A DNA stretch of 64,000 bases from Trichomonas vaginalis G3 (Eukaryota; Parabasalia; Trichomonadida; Trichomonadidae): the NCBI RefSeq assembly GCF_026262505.1, contig NC_067208.1, positions 19,415,962-19,479,961 on the forward strand. Reading direction: 5' to 3'. The translations under genes were made by a program, and so were the position numbers. Positions 10,174 through 17,746 of the stretch are shown here, piece after piece (position 1 is the stretch's first letter; every line of letters begins with the position of its first letter). The notes below the pieces were generated by a model. That model was not told the origin of the DNA, ran no database searches, and worked only from the letters and a program-made list of their open reading frames with translations.

Positions 10174-10191
10174 TTTTATTCTAGATAAAAT
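10174..10191. promoter_or_regulatory. Divergent mini-promoter, 18 bp (element A)
   Basis: The 18-bp spacer TTTTATTCTAGATAAAAT between two start codons on opposite strands is nearly a perfect palindrome centred on TCTAGA. The equivalent spacer in B (18842-18859) has the same palindrome. Each strand reads ATTTTATCTAGA... then ATG, so one symmetric motif could drive both genes. This is inference from conserved symmetry and the absence of any other space. Confidence 0.6.
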
Positions 10192-11040
10192 ATGCTTCCA
10201 ATAGAAAAAGAAAATTCAAGAGTTGCTACAACTAAACCATTAGATGAACTTTTTACTAATGTCGGTCAAAAGTTTGAGACAGAGACCGTAAAGCATGAAG
10301 GCTATCGTTTTGACTACCCGTTAAGATGGTTAAGAGACCCATCTGTCACAAAAGCTATTGGCTTTCGTAGAATGAAGTTTGTGTCTGTAGAAGATAAAAG
10401 TTTTCCATTTATTGTAAGGTTTCATATAGATTATATATCTGAAGGGAAACGAAAAATGTGGGAAGAAATTGAGCTAATACAAGTTGACCTTTCATCTTCT
10501 CTACAGACTGCGTTAAAAAATATAGAAGATAAAATAAATTCATGTTATGCAAAATATGCTGATGAATATGCAAATACCGAGAGCACACTTTATGTGAGAA
10601 TTGTATATGACAAACAAAATTCACAAGTGTCATTTCAAATCTACGAAGACAATCCAAAGAAAGACGAACAAATATATACAGAATTCACTGCAATGTCATG
10701 GTATTATTTGCAAAGAATGTTAAATCAGAAAGTCGAACTTCCATTAGCAAATATTTACAGTCGATATGCAAGAGATGAACCATATTTATTTAAAGATGTT
10801 TTCGACCCAGCTGCTATTATTGTTCATGCTTCATTTTCTGGCGCCCAAAACTCTTTCTTATGCTTGGCAAATGACTTTTACGAAAAACCTACAAAGCTAT
10901 ATGAACCGCCGAGTGGAAGTATTTCAGACTTTCAAGTATGGTTTACTACAGATGGAAGAAAAAGAATAATTCCATTATACCATGCGTTTTACTTAGAACT
11001 TAGTTTCATATACAACTACTATCGAACGGTAAAAATATAA
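10192..11040 (+). CDS. Hypothetical protein, YRFDYPLRWL family (282 aa), element A
   Basis: A whole-looking 282-residue product. Conserved blocks shared with paralogues are KPLDELFTN near residue 20, YRFDYPLRWL with AIGFRRMKF near 45-65, and a C-terminal block HASFSxxxNSFLCxxxDFY...YEPPS...SDFQVWFTTDG ending in ELSFIYNY. Relatives are 17992-18841 (B), 23185-24045 (B, a second paralogue) and 63527-64000 (C). I do not recognise a named family. Its place between fibre and small capsid-type genes suggests a virion or assembly protein, but the second paralogue sits in the accessory zone, which weakens that idea. Confidence 0.6.
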   Translation: MLPIEKENSRVATTKPLDELFTNVGQKFETETVKHEGYRFDYPLRWLRDPSVTKAIGFRRMKFVSVEDKSFPFIVRFHIDYISEGKRKMWEEIELIQVDLSSSLQTALKNIEDKINSCYAKYADEYANTESTLYVRIVYDKQNSQVSFQIYEDNPKKDEQIYTEFTAMSWYYLQRMLNQKVELPLANIYSRYARDEPYLFKDVFDPAAIIVHASFSGAQNSFLCLANDFYEKPTKLYEPPSGSISDFQVWFTTDGRKRIIPLYHAFYLELSFIYNYYRTVKI

Positions 11041-11044
11041 TTTT

Positions 11045-11287
11045 TTAATACGGTTGAGGTGTTGGATTTGGTTGCCAACTAGACTGTGGTGCAGGTTCAG
11101 GCTGTTGTATAACAGGAGCTTGTTCTTCTGGTTCAGGGTCTTTAGGTATAATACCAACAAACTGACCTACTCTTTTACCAATATTTTTGACTCCGTTCCA
11201 AATTCCTCTTCCTACGGTTTTTATTCCATTCCATATACCTCTTCCAACATTTCGAAAGAAGTTTCCTATCTTACTGAAGAAACCCAT
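11045..11287 (-). CDS. Met-Gly amphipathic protein MGFFSKIG (80 aa), element A
   Basis: An 80-residue product starting MGFFSKIGNFFRNVGRGIWN. Residues about 14-38 contain two near-copies of an 11-residue unit, VGRGIWNGIKT and VGRGIWNGVKN, giving a strongly amphipathic basic helix like membrane-active peptides. The second half is P/Q/E-rich. Gly-2 could be myristoylated. It is nearly identical to 17747-17989 in B. A role in membrane penetration (pVI-like) is an inference from the amphipathic repeat and the position among virion-type genes. Confidence 0.6.
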   Translation of the reverse strand: MGFFSKIGNFFRNVGRGIWNGIKTVGRGIWNGVKNIGKRVGQFVGIIPKDPEPEEQAPVIQQPEPAPQSSWQPNPTPQPY

Positions 11288-11305
11288 TTTACTATATGTA
11301 AAAAT

Positions 11306-11668
11306 CTAATGTCCGCCTAGTCTCTTACGTTTCCTGTTGAGTTCCATAGCATTCTTTAACTGGAGCTCATACATTCTGTTTCTCCTCTGGTAGAAAACAT
11401 ATTCTGGGTCAACTCCTGTGTTCGCGTCATCTGCATAAAGTTGTTTATATCCCACTTCAGGGTTTGTATAAAACTCTTTCCATCTCATATTTGCATACCA
11501 TGGTGGCAAACCTAACGCAGCGTCATTTGACATGGCAGTTTGCATTTGTACATCTGTTGGCACTTGACCATAGTTTGCCATTGCAGTTTGTATTCTAACT
11601 TCATTTGGAATATTCTCTGGGTTTGGTTGTCCAGGTTGCTGTGCATTCGCTAAGTTCTGTGCGTCCAT
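11306..11668 (-). CDS. Hypothetical small structural-type protein MDAQNLANAQQ (120 aa), element A
   Basis: A 120-residue product with a Q/N/P-rich N-terminus containing a short internal repeat (VRIQTAMANYGQVPTDVQMQTAMSN), then a W/Y-rich middle and a basic C-terminus (RKRKRLGGH). It is almost identical to 17366-17728 in B, so the frame is conserved. The leader TTTTTATCTAATATTAA precedes ATG, similar to other element genes. No domain is recognised. The basic end ending in GG-H might suggest processing, but no protease is visible in the window. Confidence 0.6.
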   Translation of the reverse strand: MDAQNLANAQQPGQPNPENIPNEVRIQTAMANYGQVPTDVQMQTAMSNDAALGLPPWYANMRWKEFYTNPEVGYKQLYADDANTGVDPEYVFYQRRNRMYELQLKNAMELNRKRKRLGGH

Positions 11669-11691
11669 TTAATATTAGATAAAAATATCTC

Positions 11692-11823
11692 TTACGAGTA
11701 CATATACTGAACATTTGCAGGCATTGGTTCATCTTCATATTCTCTATATCTTTCTGCCACGTCAAATAAATAAATGACACAATGGAAAAAACCTAAAACA
11801 AGTAGTCCTATTTCAAACCACAT
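11692..11823 (-). CDS. Tiny predicted membrane protein (43 aa), element A
   Basis: This short frame begins MWFEIGLLVLGFFHCVIYLF, a single membrane-spanning segment, followed by an acidic/polar tail (DVAERYREYEDEP). The start overlaps the end of the methyltransferase gene by 16 bp. The same protein, start context (TTGGTAAGTAA then ATG) and overlap occur in B at 17211-17342. Conservation in two copies supports a real gene. It could be a virion or host-membrane protein; the function is unknown. Confidence 0.65.
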   Translation of the reverse strand: MWFEIGLLVLGFFHCVIYLFDVAERYREYEDEPMPANVQYMYS

Positions 11824-12625
11824 TTACTTACTAATAAAATTTCTTTGTTATGACACTTTCTCCAGTTTATAGGACCTCTCTCATATTCTATCTTGTCATA
11901 TCTAAACTCATAGTCATGTATGTCCTCTAACCATCTCATGACACTTTCCAAACCACTTTTATCGGATGTAAAGTAAAAGCATGGATGGTTATGTAAAACG
12001 TCTAAAGTTTCTAAAGAGTCTCTCAAAGTCCAGTCTACTTGGTATTGAAAATCCCATGTGTTATAGAACGGTGGGTCCACTATAAAGAAAACATTTTCCT
12101 TGTCTTTATATTTTTCATACAAATCTGTCCAATGACATCTCACAAACTCTATACCCTCAATATATTTTTCTATGTTCTCTTTGAAAACATTTGTATAGTT
12201 AAGATATAAAACTTTTGACATAAGTGTTTCAATGTCATGAACTCTTATAGCACCACTATATAATAGTCTAGCAGATATACTATCCAGTCAATATACTCTG
12301 CCTTTTTCAAAACCTCTCTGACAGTATTTTTCTTATCTAATGGTATACGTTCCATCTTACCTATAGGTATCTTTTCTTTTAACTCTTTCAATATTTTGTT
12401 TGTGTCTGGTATATGTTTGAGACGGTTCATATAGTTGTCGAAGTCATTGCATATAATCTTTGAGTCAGGAAATATTGTATGGCACAAATGAGATATATAG
12501 AAACTTCCACCGAACAAGTCTACAAATGTTAGACCATTCGGTAGTTTCTTAAGTTCTCTCAATAGAATATCTTTACATCTACTCTTATTTCCAAAGAAGG
12601 GTAACGGTGGTTTTGTAAAATTCAT
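11808..12625 (-). pseudogene. D12-class N6-adenine DNA methyltransferase, broken copy (element A)
   Basis: The start at 12623-12625 opens MNFTKPPLPFFGNKSRCKD, the PFxGxK motif of D12/Dam-like adenine methyltransferases. The AdoMet-binding motif appears as FVDLFGGSF, then NDFD, and the catalytic motif as FIVDPPFYNTWDF (DPPY class). Such enzymes put a methyl group on N6 of adenine in DNA; trichomonad DNA is known to carry N6-methyladenine. The copy is broken. It is the gene nearest the terminus, as in B (16407-17226). A fragment is also found in C at 48493-48680. Confidence 0.8.
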
Positions 12626-12639
12626 TTTATATATATAAT

Positions 12640-12821
12640 AAAAATGTTTTTACCTGAAAAGTGACAGAAAAGTGACAAAACATGAAAACATATATATTTT
12701 GTGAAAAGCTCCTGGAAGACCCGTATATAAGAACTTCATTTATACTAAACATCTTCGGGGCTAGAGGGCACGAAGTGCCTGGAAGCCCCACTACCTTTTT
12801 TTTTTTTTTTTTTTTTTTTTT
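12640..12821 (-). repeat. Terminus of element A with hairpin and T-run
   Basis: The end carries GGGGCTAGAGGGCACGAAGT and its partner arm (about 12764-12788), which fold as a two-part hairpin: outer GGGGCT with AGCCCC and inner GGCAC with GTGCC. The sequence CACTACC and 26 T residues (12796-12821) close the element. It matches the terminus of C (48261-48320) in inverted orientation, including the inner CATCTTCGGGG variant, and differs from B inside the hairpin. No 25-bp subterminal repeats like those of B are present. Confidence 0.75.
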
Positions 12822-12856
12822 CATTATGAATATGTTAATTATATAATAATATGTAT

Positions 12857-13423
12857 TATTATAAAAAAGAAAAAATAAAGCACTTTAATTTTTTTCTTTC
12901 TTGATTTTTTACAAAATCTACTTAGAATTATGCAAAATATGACTAAATAATTATAAATTTCAAGTTAAATTTTAATTTTGATAAATAATTTAAATTTCAA
13001 AATATCAAGTTCAGTTCGACTATGTATGTAGTAATTCCTCAATAAAGTGCCAAAACCCTATTAAAATATATGAACATTTTCAACATTTTAATGTTTTTAT
13101 TTAAAAATTTGTTGGAATATGAGCTTCAAACAATTATTATGTAAATAAAAATAATTAAATATATGTATTTATTCGTATTACAACCGTAGTAAGTTGATTC
13201 TTCCTTTCTTCTACTGAGTTTTGAATTTGATTTCGAATTGTAAAGAGATTCAAAGGGAAAATACTAGCGGATAAAAACTACCTCCATGAAAGGGTCAGAA
13301 TGGAGTCAAGTTGTATTTTTTGATATTTTTTGCTTTTCGAGCCTAAATAGGTAGCCAAGATAATGCCTAAAAATAAGGTTCTAAATTCTGAAGTTTACAT
13401 GATCCTCTCGTGTGCACCCTTAA
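12857..13423. repeat. Unclassified ~565-bp host repeat, copy 1
   Basis: This sequence recurs in inverted orientation at 47694-48256 with only a few differences. It runs from TTATTATAAAAAAGAAAAAA to GTGTGCACCCTTAA. No long open frame and no obvious inverted ends are seen. Copy 1 is 35 bp from the end of element A; copy 2 touches the end of element C. It could be a short dispersed transposon remnant or the arms of a large inverted duplication. The class is unknown. Confidence 0.75.
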
Positions 13424-13768
13424 CAATTATTTTATGCAACATCTTAAAAATTAAATGGGGTCTCAAAATTGAGACTCCACTATGATTGAGATTGAGTCAC
13501 TATGATTGACCTTAACCCCCTGTAAATTGTGAAAGATAGCTTTCAATTCTGATTGACACGCAATTATCAGAGTAATATGTTATAGAATCACATACATTAT
13601 TTAATTTTGTCGTTTTTATCTAAAATTAACAAAATGGATTACCGAAAAATATACTATTCAATTTTTGTGAGAGCTATACAAAGCTTAAATAAATATTAAT
13701 CTGTGTAATGATATTTGCCAGACCATTTCGATAAATTTGAAACTCTCACAAAATTTCAATTAAGTTGT
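13424..13768. other. Host intergenic DNA upstream of thioredoxin
   Basis: AT-rich DNA between the unclassified repeat and the thioredoxin start site. It has a short direct repeat, CTATGATTGA, at about 13481 and 13499. Nothing else that I can support is seen. Confidence 0.5.
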
Positions 13769-13774
13769 TCATTA
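13769..13774 (+). promoter_or_regulatory. Parabasalid-type initiator (TCATTA) for thioredoxin gene
   Basis: TCATTA fits the trichomonad initiator consensus TCA-Py-T-A/T. The start would be the A at 13771, giving an 11-nt leader to the ATG at 13782, within the usual very short range for this lineage. This is a consensus match in the right place, not proof. Confidence 0.6.
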
Positions 13775-13781
13775 TTTCGTA

Positions 13782-14120
13782 ATGTCTTCTAATATCATAA
13801 GCTTCGAAGGAAATTATTCCGAGTTAGTAGAAGCAATCAAATCAAAAACAGGTCTAGTAGTAATCAACTTCTTTGCAACATGGTGCGAACCTTGCAAAAA
13901 ATTAGGAATGCAATTACCGAAAATTGCGCAGGAAAACTCCAATGTTACATTCTTTAAAGTCGATATTGATTCGAATGAACAAATTGCCAAGATGTACAAC
14001 ATTATTCATATCCCACAACTCTCTTTTATGCGTGTTGAAGGGAAGACAATTAATGATTTAGATACTATTCTCGGGTTCGATGTGAATAAGATCAACAATG
14101 GCCTTTCCCGTTACAGATAA
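13782..14120 (+). CDS. Thioredoxin
   Basis: A 112-residue single-domain thioredoxin, the usual family length. The redox site is at about residues 34-38 in the context NFFATWCEPCKKLGMQLPK; the two Cys are in a WCEPC motif instead of the usual WCGPC. The cis-proline region is HIPQLSF, and the VDIDSNEQIA segment matches the family's VDvDen pattern. It reduces disulfides in target proteins such as peroxiredoxins, using thioredoxin reductase as the electron source, a central oxidant defence in trichomonads. No signal or hydrogenosomal leader is evident, so it is likely cytosolic. A host gene lying between elements A and B. Confidence 0.92.
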   Translation: MSSNIISFEGNYSELVEAIKSKTGLVVINFFATWCEPCKKLGMQLPKIAQENSNVTFFKVDIDSNEQIAKMYNIIHIPQLSFMRVEGKTINDLDTILGFDVNKINNGLSRYR

Positions 14121-14340
14121 TTTTTATTTTATCTTATATTGTTTTTTTTATATCACCTAATCTTTATATTAAATTCACTGTTTATATCGTTACTGAATCG
14201 ATCTGAAAATATTTTCAATAATTTGAATCTTCAAATATCAAATATCAACATTATACTTAACGCTAATTTGGTACAACGGGCATAATAAAAAACCATATTG
14301 AATTTAAAATGATAACAAAAATAATTTAAAACTATTAAAT

Positions 14341-14928
14341 TCAGCAGCAGCCTTCCTTTTTTTGAACAGGAACAGGAGTTGCAGTGATTTCAACATGCTG
14401 CGATGTAGGCGAAGGTGTAGGCTCTGCGTTAATAGATTCAGCGATCGCTTTAAATAGAGCAATAATTCCATCACCAGTCTTAGCTGATGTTTCCATGGTT
14501 GTCATTTTTCCATTTGCAACAGCTTTAACGTCTTGAGGATTAACGTTTTTACCTAAATCGATTTTATTTCCAACTAAAAACAAAATTGGAGGGGTTCCTA
14601 ATATTTCTAGAACTGAATTATACCAATCTTTTGTAGCTTCTAGTGTTTTTGGATCAGAAGTGTCGTAAACGAGAACAACAACTTGCGCTTCCCTGATATA
14701 TCCAGGAGTGAGCGATTTAAACTGCTCTTGACCTGCCGTATCCCATATTTGGAGATTTACTGGCTGACCATTAACAGGAATTGACTTCATAAAAAAGTCA
14801 ATTCCAATTGTAGTTTCATAAGCACCATTAAACGATGAATACATGAAATGCTGAATAATGCTGGTTTTTCCAACACCCGCAGATCCAAGGAAAATAACTT
14901 TAATTTTAGGTTGAGGCTTTGCTGCCAT
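14341..14928 (-). CDS. Rab-family small GTPase
   Basis: A 195-residue Ras-superfamily GTPase, most like Rab proteins. Visible motifs are the P-loop GSAGVGKTS (about residues 15-23), the switch I threonine in ETTIGIDFF, the switch II DTAGQEQF, the base-recognition NKID and the ETSAK motif. A P/T-rich hypervariable tail ends in EGCC, a double-cysteine signal for geranylgeranylation. It would direct vesicle traffic at a membrane, cycling between GTP and GDP forms. The switch I IGIDF motif is a Rab hallmark. Trichomonads have very many Rab genes, so the exact subtype is left open. Intact host gene, transcribed leftwards, convergent with the thioredoxin gene. Confidence 0.92.
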   Translation of the reverse strand: MAAKPQPKIKVIFLGSAGVGKTSIIQHFMYSSFNGAYETTIGIDFFMKSIPVNGQPVNLQIWDTAGQEQFKSLTPGYIREAQVVVLVYDTSDPKTLEATKDWYNSVLEILGTPPILFLVGNKIDLGKNVNPQDVKAVANGKMTTMETSAKTGDGIIALFKAIAESINAEPTPSPTSQHVEITATPVPVQKKEGCC

Positions 14929-15231
14929 TACAATAAAAAATTTTTTTTATTGTTTTTTTTTATTGACAACAAATTCATTTAGATTTGAATTCAATACTTA
15001 ATTTTATCTAAAATCATCAGATCTGGATATTTAGTTGGAGTTATTGGAGCTATTGATTAAGAATAAAAACCTTGTTTTAGAAATTATTTTTCAGTCTCTT
15101 TTAGATTTGAGTATCGAACATCAAACATATATGATTTTGGTTAGACTTGTCACAATATTATATATCATTAATAGGAAAGATCATCATAATCATTCAAAAT
15201 GAATTATAAGGTATGATTCACATTATGAACA
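14929..15231. other. Host intergenic DNA between Rab gene and element B
   Basis: About 300 bp of AT-rich DNA upstream of the Rab-like GTPase, with T-runs next to the start codon. I see no clear initiator consensus and no other feature. Element B begins at its right end. Confidence 0.5.
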
Positions 15232-15237
15232 AATATA
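15232..15237. repeat. Target-site duplication of element B, left (AATATA)
   Basis: AATATA lies directly before the A-run that opens element B, and AATATA follows the T-run at 40486-40491. A 6-bp duplication is the expected size for Polintons. The AT-rich setting makes chance agreement possible. Confidence 0.6.
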
Positions 15238-16383
15238 AAAAAAAAAAAAAAAAAAAAAAAAAAGGTAGTGGGGCTTCCAGGCACTTCGTGCCTTCTAGCC
15301 CTGAGGATGAATGAGTATAATGAAGTCTTGACAAAACATTTACGAAGAAATCTCAACAAAGTCTTTACGAAGAAGTCTTGACAAAACATTTACGAAGAAG
15401 TCTTGACAAAACATTTACGAAGAAATCTCAACAAAGTCTTTACGAAGAAGTCTTGACAAAGTCTTTACGAAGAAGTCTTGACAAAGTCTTTACGAAGAAG
15501 TCTTGACAAAATATTTACGATGAAGTCTTGACAAAGTCTTTATGAAGAAATCTCAACAAAGTCTTTACGAAGAAATCTCAACAAAGTCTTTACGAAGAAG
15601 TCTCAACAAAGTCTTTACGAAGAAGTCTTAACAAAACATAGACAAGAAAGTTCATGAGTGTAAATGACCCAAAAATATATTTTAGGGTAGAAGGGTATAT
15701 CTACCCCGTTTTCTACCCTCTTTTCTACCCTCTTGAATTTTCATGAAATTTACACCAAAAATATACTACTAGGGTCATTTACGAAGAAATCTCAACAAAG
15801 TCTTTACGATGAAGTCTTGACAAAGTCTTTACGAAGAAATCTCAACAAAGTCTTTACGAAGAAGTCTCAACAAAGTCTTTACGAAGAAGTCTTAACAAAA
15901 CATAGACAAGAAAGTTCATGAGTGTAAATGACCCAAAAATATATTTTAGGGTAGAAGGGTATATCTACCCCGTTTTCTACCCTCTTTTCTACCCTCTTGA
16001 ATTTTCATGAAATTTACACCAAAAATATACTACTAGGGTCATTTACGAAGAAATCTCAACAAAGTCTTTACGATGAAGTCTTGACAAAGTCTTTACGAAG
16101 AAATCTCAACAAAGTCTTTACGAAGAAGTCTCAACAAAGTCTTTACGAAGAAGTCTTAACAAAGTCTTTACGAAGAAGTCTCAACAAAGTCTTTACGAAG
16201 AAGTCTCAACAAAGTCTTTACGAAGAAGTCTTAACAAAGTCTTTACGAAGAAGTCTTGACAAAGTCTTTACGAAGAAATTCATGAAAATTCAAGAGGGTA
16301 GAAAGAGGGTAGAAAACGGGGTAGATATACCCTTCTACCCTAAAATATATTTTTGGGTCATTTACACTCATTTACGAAGAAAA
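15238..16383 (+). repeat. Left terminal inverted repeat of element B
   Basis: It opens with 26 A, then GGTAGTGGGG and the hairpin (GGGGCT...AGCCC outer, GGCAC...GTGCC inner, 15270-15302). An array of 25-bp subterminal repeats, type ACGAAGAAGTCTTGACAAAG, follows. It is interrupted twice by an identical block of about 265 bp period (15630-15790 and 15895-16030) carrying GGGTAGAAGGGTATATCTAC and ATACTACTAGGGTC. A further GGGTAGA module lies at 16288-16352. The same order in reverse occurs at 39318-40485, with a different number of 25-bp units. Open frames here merely reflect the 25-bp period and are not genes. Confidence 0.9.
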
Positions 16384-16406
16384 AACATTTTTATTGTATA
16401 TATAAA

Positions 16407-17226
16407 ATGAATTTTACAAAACCACCGTTACCGTTCTTTGGAAATAAGAGTAAATGTAAAGATATTCTATTGAGAGAACTTAAGAAACTACCGAATGGTC
16501 TAACATTTGTAGACTTGTTCGGTGGAAGTTTCTATATATCTCATTTGTGCCATATAATATTCCCAGACTCAAAGATTATATGCAATGACTTCGACAACTA
16601 TATGAACCGTCTCAAACATATACCAGACACAAACAAAATATTGAGTGAGTTGAAAGAAAAGATACCTATAGGTAAGATGGAACGTATACCATTAGATAAG
16701 AAAAATACTGTCAGAGAGGTTTTGAAAAAGGCAGAGTATATTGACTGGGATAGTATATCTTCTAGACTATTGTATAGTGGTTCTATAAGAGTTCATGACA
16801 TTGAAACACTTATGTCAAAAGTTTTATATCTTAACTATACAAATGTTTTCAAAGAGAACATAGAAAAATATATTGAGGGTATAGAGTTTGTGAGATGTCA
16901 TTGGACAGATTTGTATGAAAAATATAAAGACAAGGAAAATGTTTTCTTTATAGTGGACCCGCCGTTCTATAACACATGGGATTTTCAATACCAAGTAGAC
17001 TGGACTTTGAGAGACTCTTTTAGAAACTTTAGACGTTTTACATAACCATCCATGCTTTTACTTTACATCCGATAAAAGTGGTTTGGAAAGTGTCATGAGA
17101 TGGTTAGAGGACATACATGACTATGAGTTTAGATACGATAAGATAGAATATGAGAGAGGTCCTATAAACTGGAGAAAGTGTCATAACAAAGAAATTTTAT
17201 TGGTAAGTAAATGTGGTTTGAAATAG
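16407..17226 (+). pseudogene. D12-class N6-adenine DNA methyltransferase, broken copy (element B)
   Basis: The same gene as 11808-12625 in A, with PFFGNKSKCKD, FVDLFGGSF, NDFD and DPPFYNTWDF motifs of adenine methyltransferases. The start is chosen at the ATG at 16407, after an AT-only leader (ATTTTTATTGTATATATAAA), because homology with A begins there. It is the first gene inside the left terminal repeat. It could mark the element's own DNA or the host's. The copy is broken. Confidence 0.8.
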
Positions 17227-17342
17227 GACTACTTGTTTTAGGTTTTTTCCATTGTGTCATTTACTTATTTGACGTGGCAGAAAGATATAGAGAATATGAA
17301 GATGAACCAATGCCAGCAAATGTTCAGTATATGTACTCGTAA
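17211..17342 (+). CDS. Tiny predicted membrane protein (43 aa), element B
   Basis: Identical in plan to 11692-11823 in A: MWFEIGLLVLGFFHCVIYLF as a single membrane span, then an acidic tail ending in QYMYS. The start overlaps the last bases of the methyltransferase gene. Whole-looking. Conservation of frame in two elements argues for function; the role is unknown. Confidence 0.65.
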   Translation: MWFEIGLLVLGFFHCVIYLFDVAERYREYEDEPMPANVQYMYS

Positions 17343-17365
17343 GAGATATTTTTATCTAATATTAA

Positions 17366-17728
17366 ATGGACGCACAGAACTTAGCGAATGCACAGCAACC
17401 TGGACAACCAAACCCAGAGAATATTCCAAATGAAGTTAGAATACAAACTGCAATGGCAAACTATGGTCAAGTGCCAACAGATGTACAAATGCAAACTGCC
17501 ATGTCAAATGACGCTGCGTTAGGCTTACCACCATGGTATGCAAATATGAGATGGAAAGAGTTTTATACAAACCCCGAAGTGGGATATAAACAACTCTATG
17601 CAGATGACGCGAACACAGGAGTTGACCCAGAGTATGTTTTCTACCAGAGGAGAAATAGAATGTATGAGCTCCAGTTAAAGAATGCTATGGAACTCAGAAG
17701 GAAACGTAAGAGACTAGGTGGACATTAG
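17366..17728 (+). CDS. Hypothetical small structural-type protein MDAQNLANAQQ (120 aa), element B
   Basis: Nearly identical to 11306-11668 in A. A Q/N-rich start with a duplicated QTAM segment precedes a W/Y-rich centre (PPWYANMRWKEFYTNPEVGY) and a basic end (RRKRKRLGGH). The leader TTTTTATCTAATATTAA before ATG matches the element's usual start context. It is the second of a compact rightward row of small genes at the methyltransferase end. Whole-looking; no family recognised. Confidence 0.6.
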   Translation: MDAQNLANAQQPGQPNPENIPNEVRIQTAMANYGQVPTDVQMQTAMSNDAALGLPPWYANMRWKEFYTNPEVGYKQLYADDANTGVDPEYVFYQRRNRMYELQLKNAMELRRKRKRLGGH

Positions 17729-17746
17729 ATTTTTACATATAGTAAA

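Larger units (their letters stand above)
1..12821. mobile_element. Element A: Maverick/Polinton, partial (left side outside window)
   Basis: This is the right-hand part of a Maverick/Polinton. Reading inward from its T-tailed terminus (12796-12821) it holds an adenine methyltransferase, small structural-type proteins, a fibre protein, an integrase and a family B DNA polymerase, then an accessory zone with an HNH protein and a repeat array. Gene order from 12625 down to 6409 matches element B from 16407 to 22512. It is broken, with roughly ten breaks over the visible part. The terminus is the same subtype as that of element C, not of element B. High identity to B in shared genes suggests a young copy. 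Family assignment is well supported; the left boundary cannot be seen. Confidence 0.9.

Noticed and set aside
12764-12790. tRNA-like gene in the terminal hairpin
   Set aside because: Only two short stems; no anticodon arm, no internal promoter boxes.
15238-15263. A-run as the poly(A) tail of a retroelement
   Set aside because: It is part of a terminus with an inverted partner T-run at 40456-40485 and the hairpin next to it.
15733-16410. Open frames with SQQSLYEEVLTK-type repeats in the termini of B
   Set aside because: They are products of the 25-bp subterminal repeats read through; the same occurs on the right end. No gene context.
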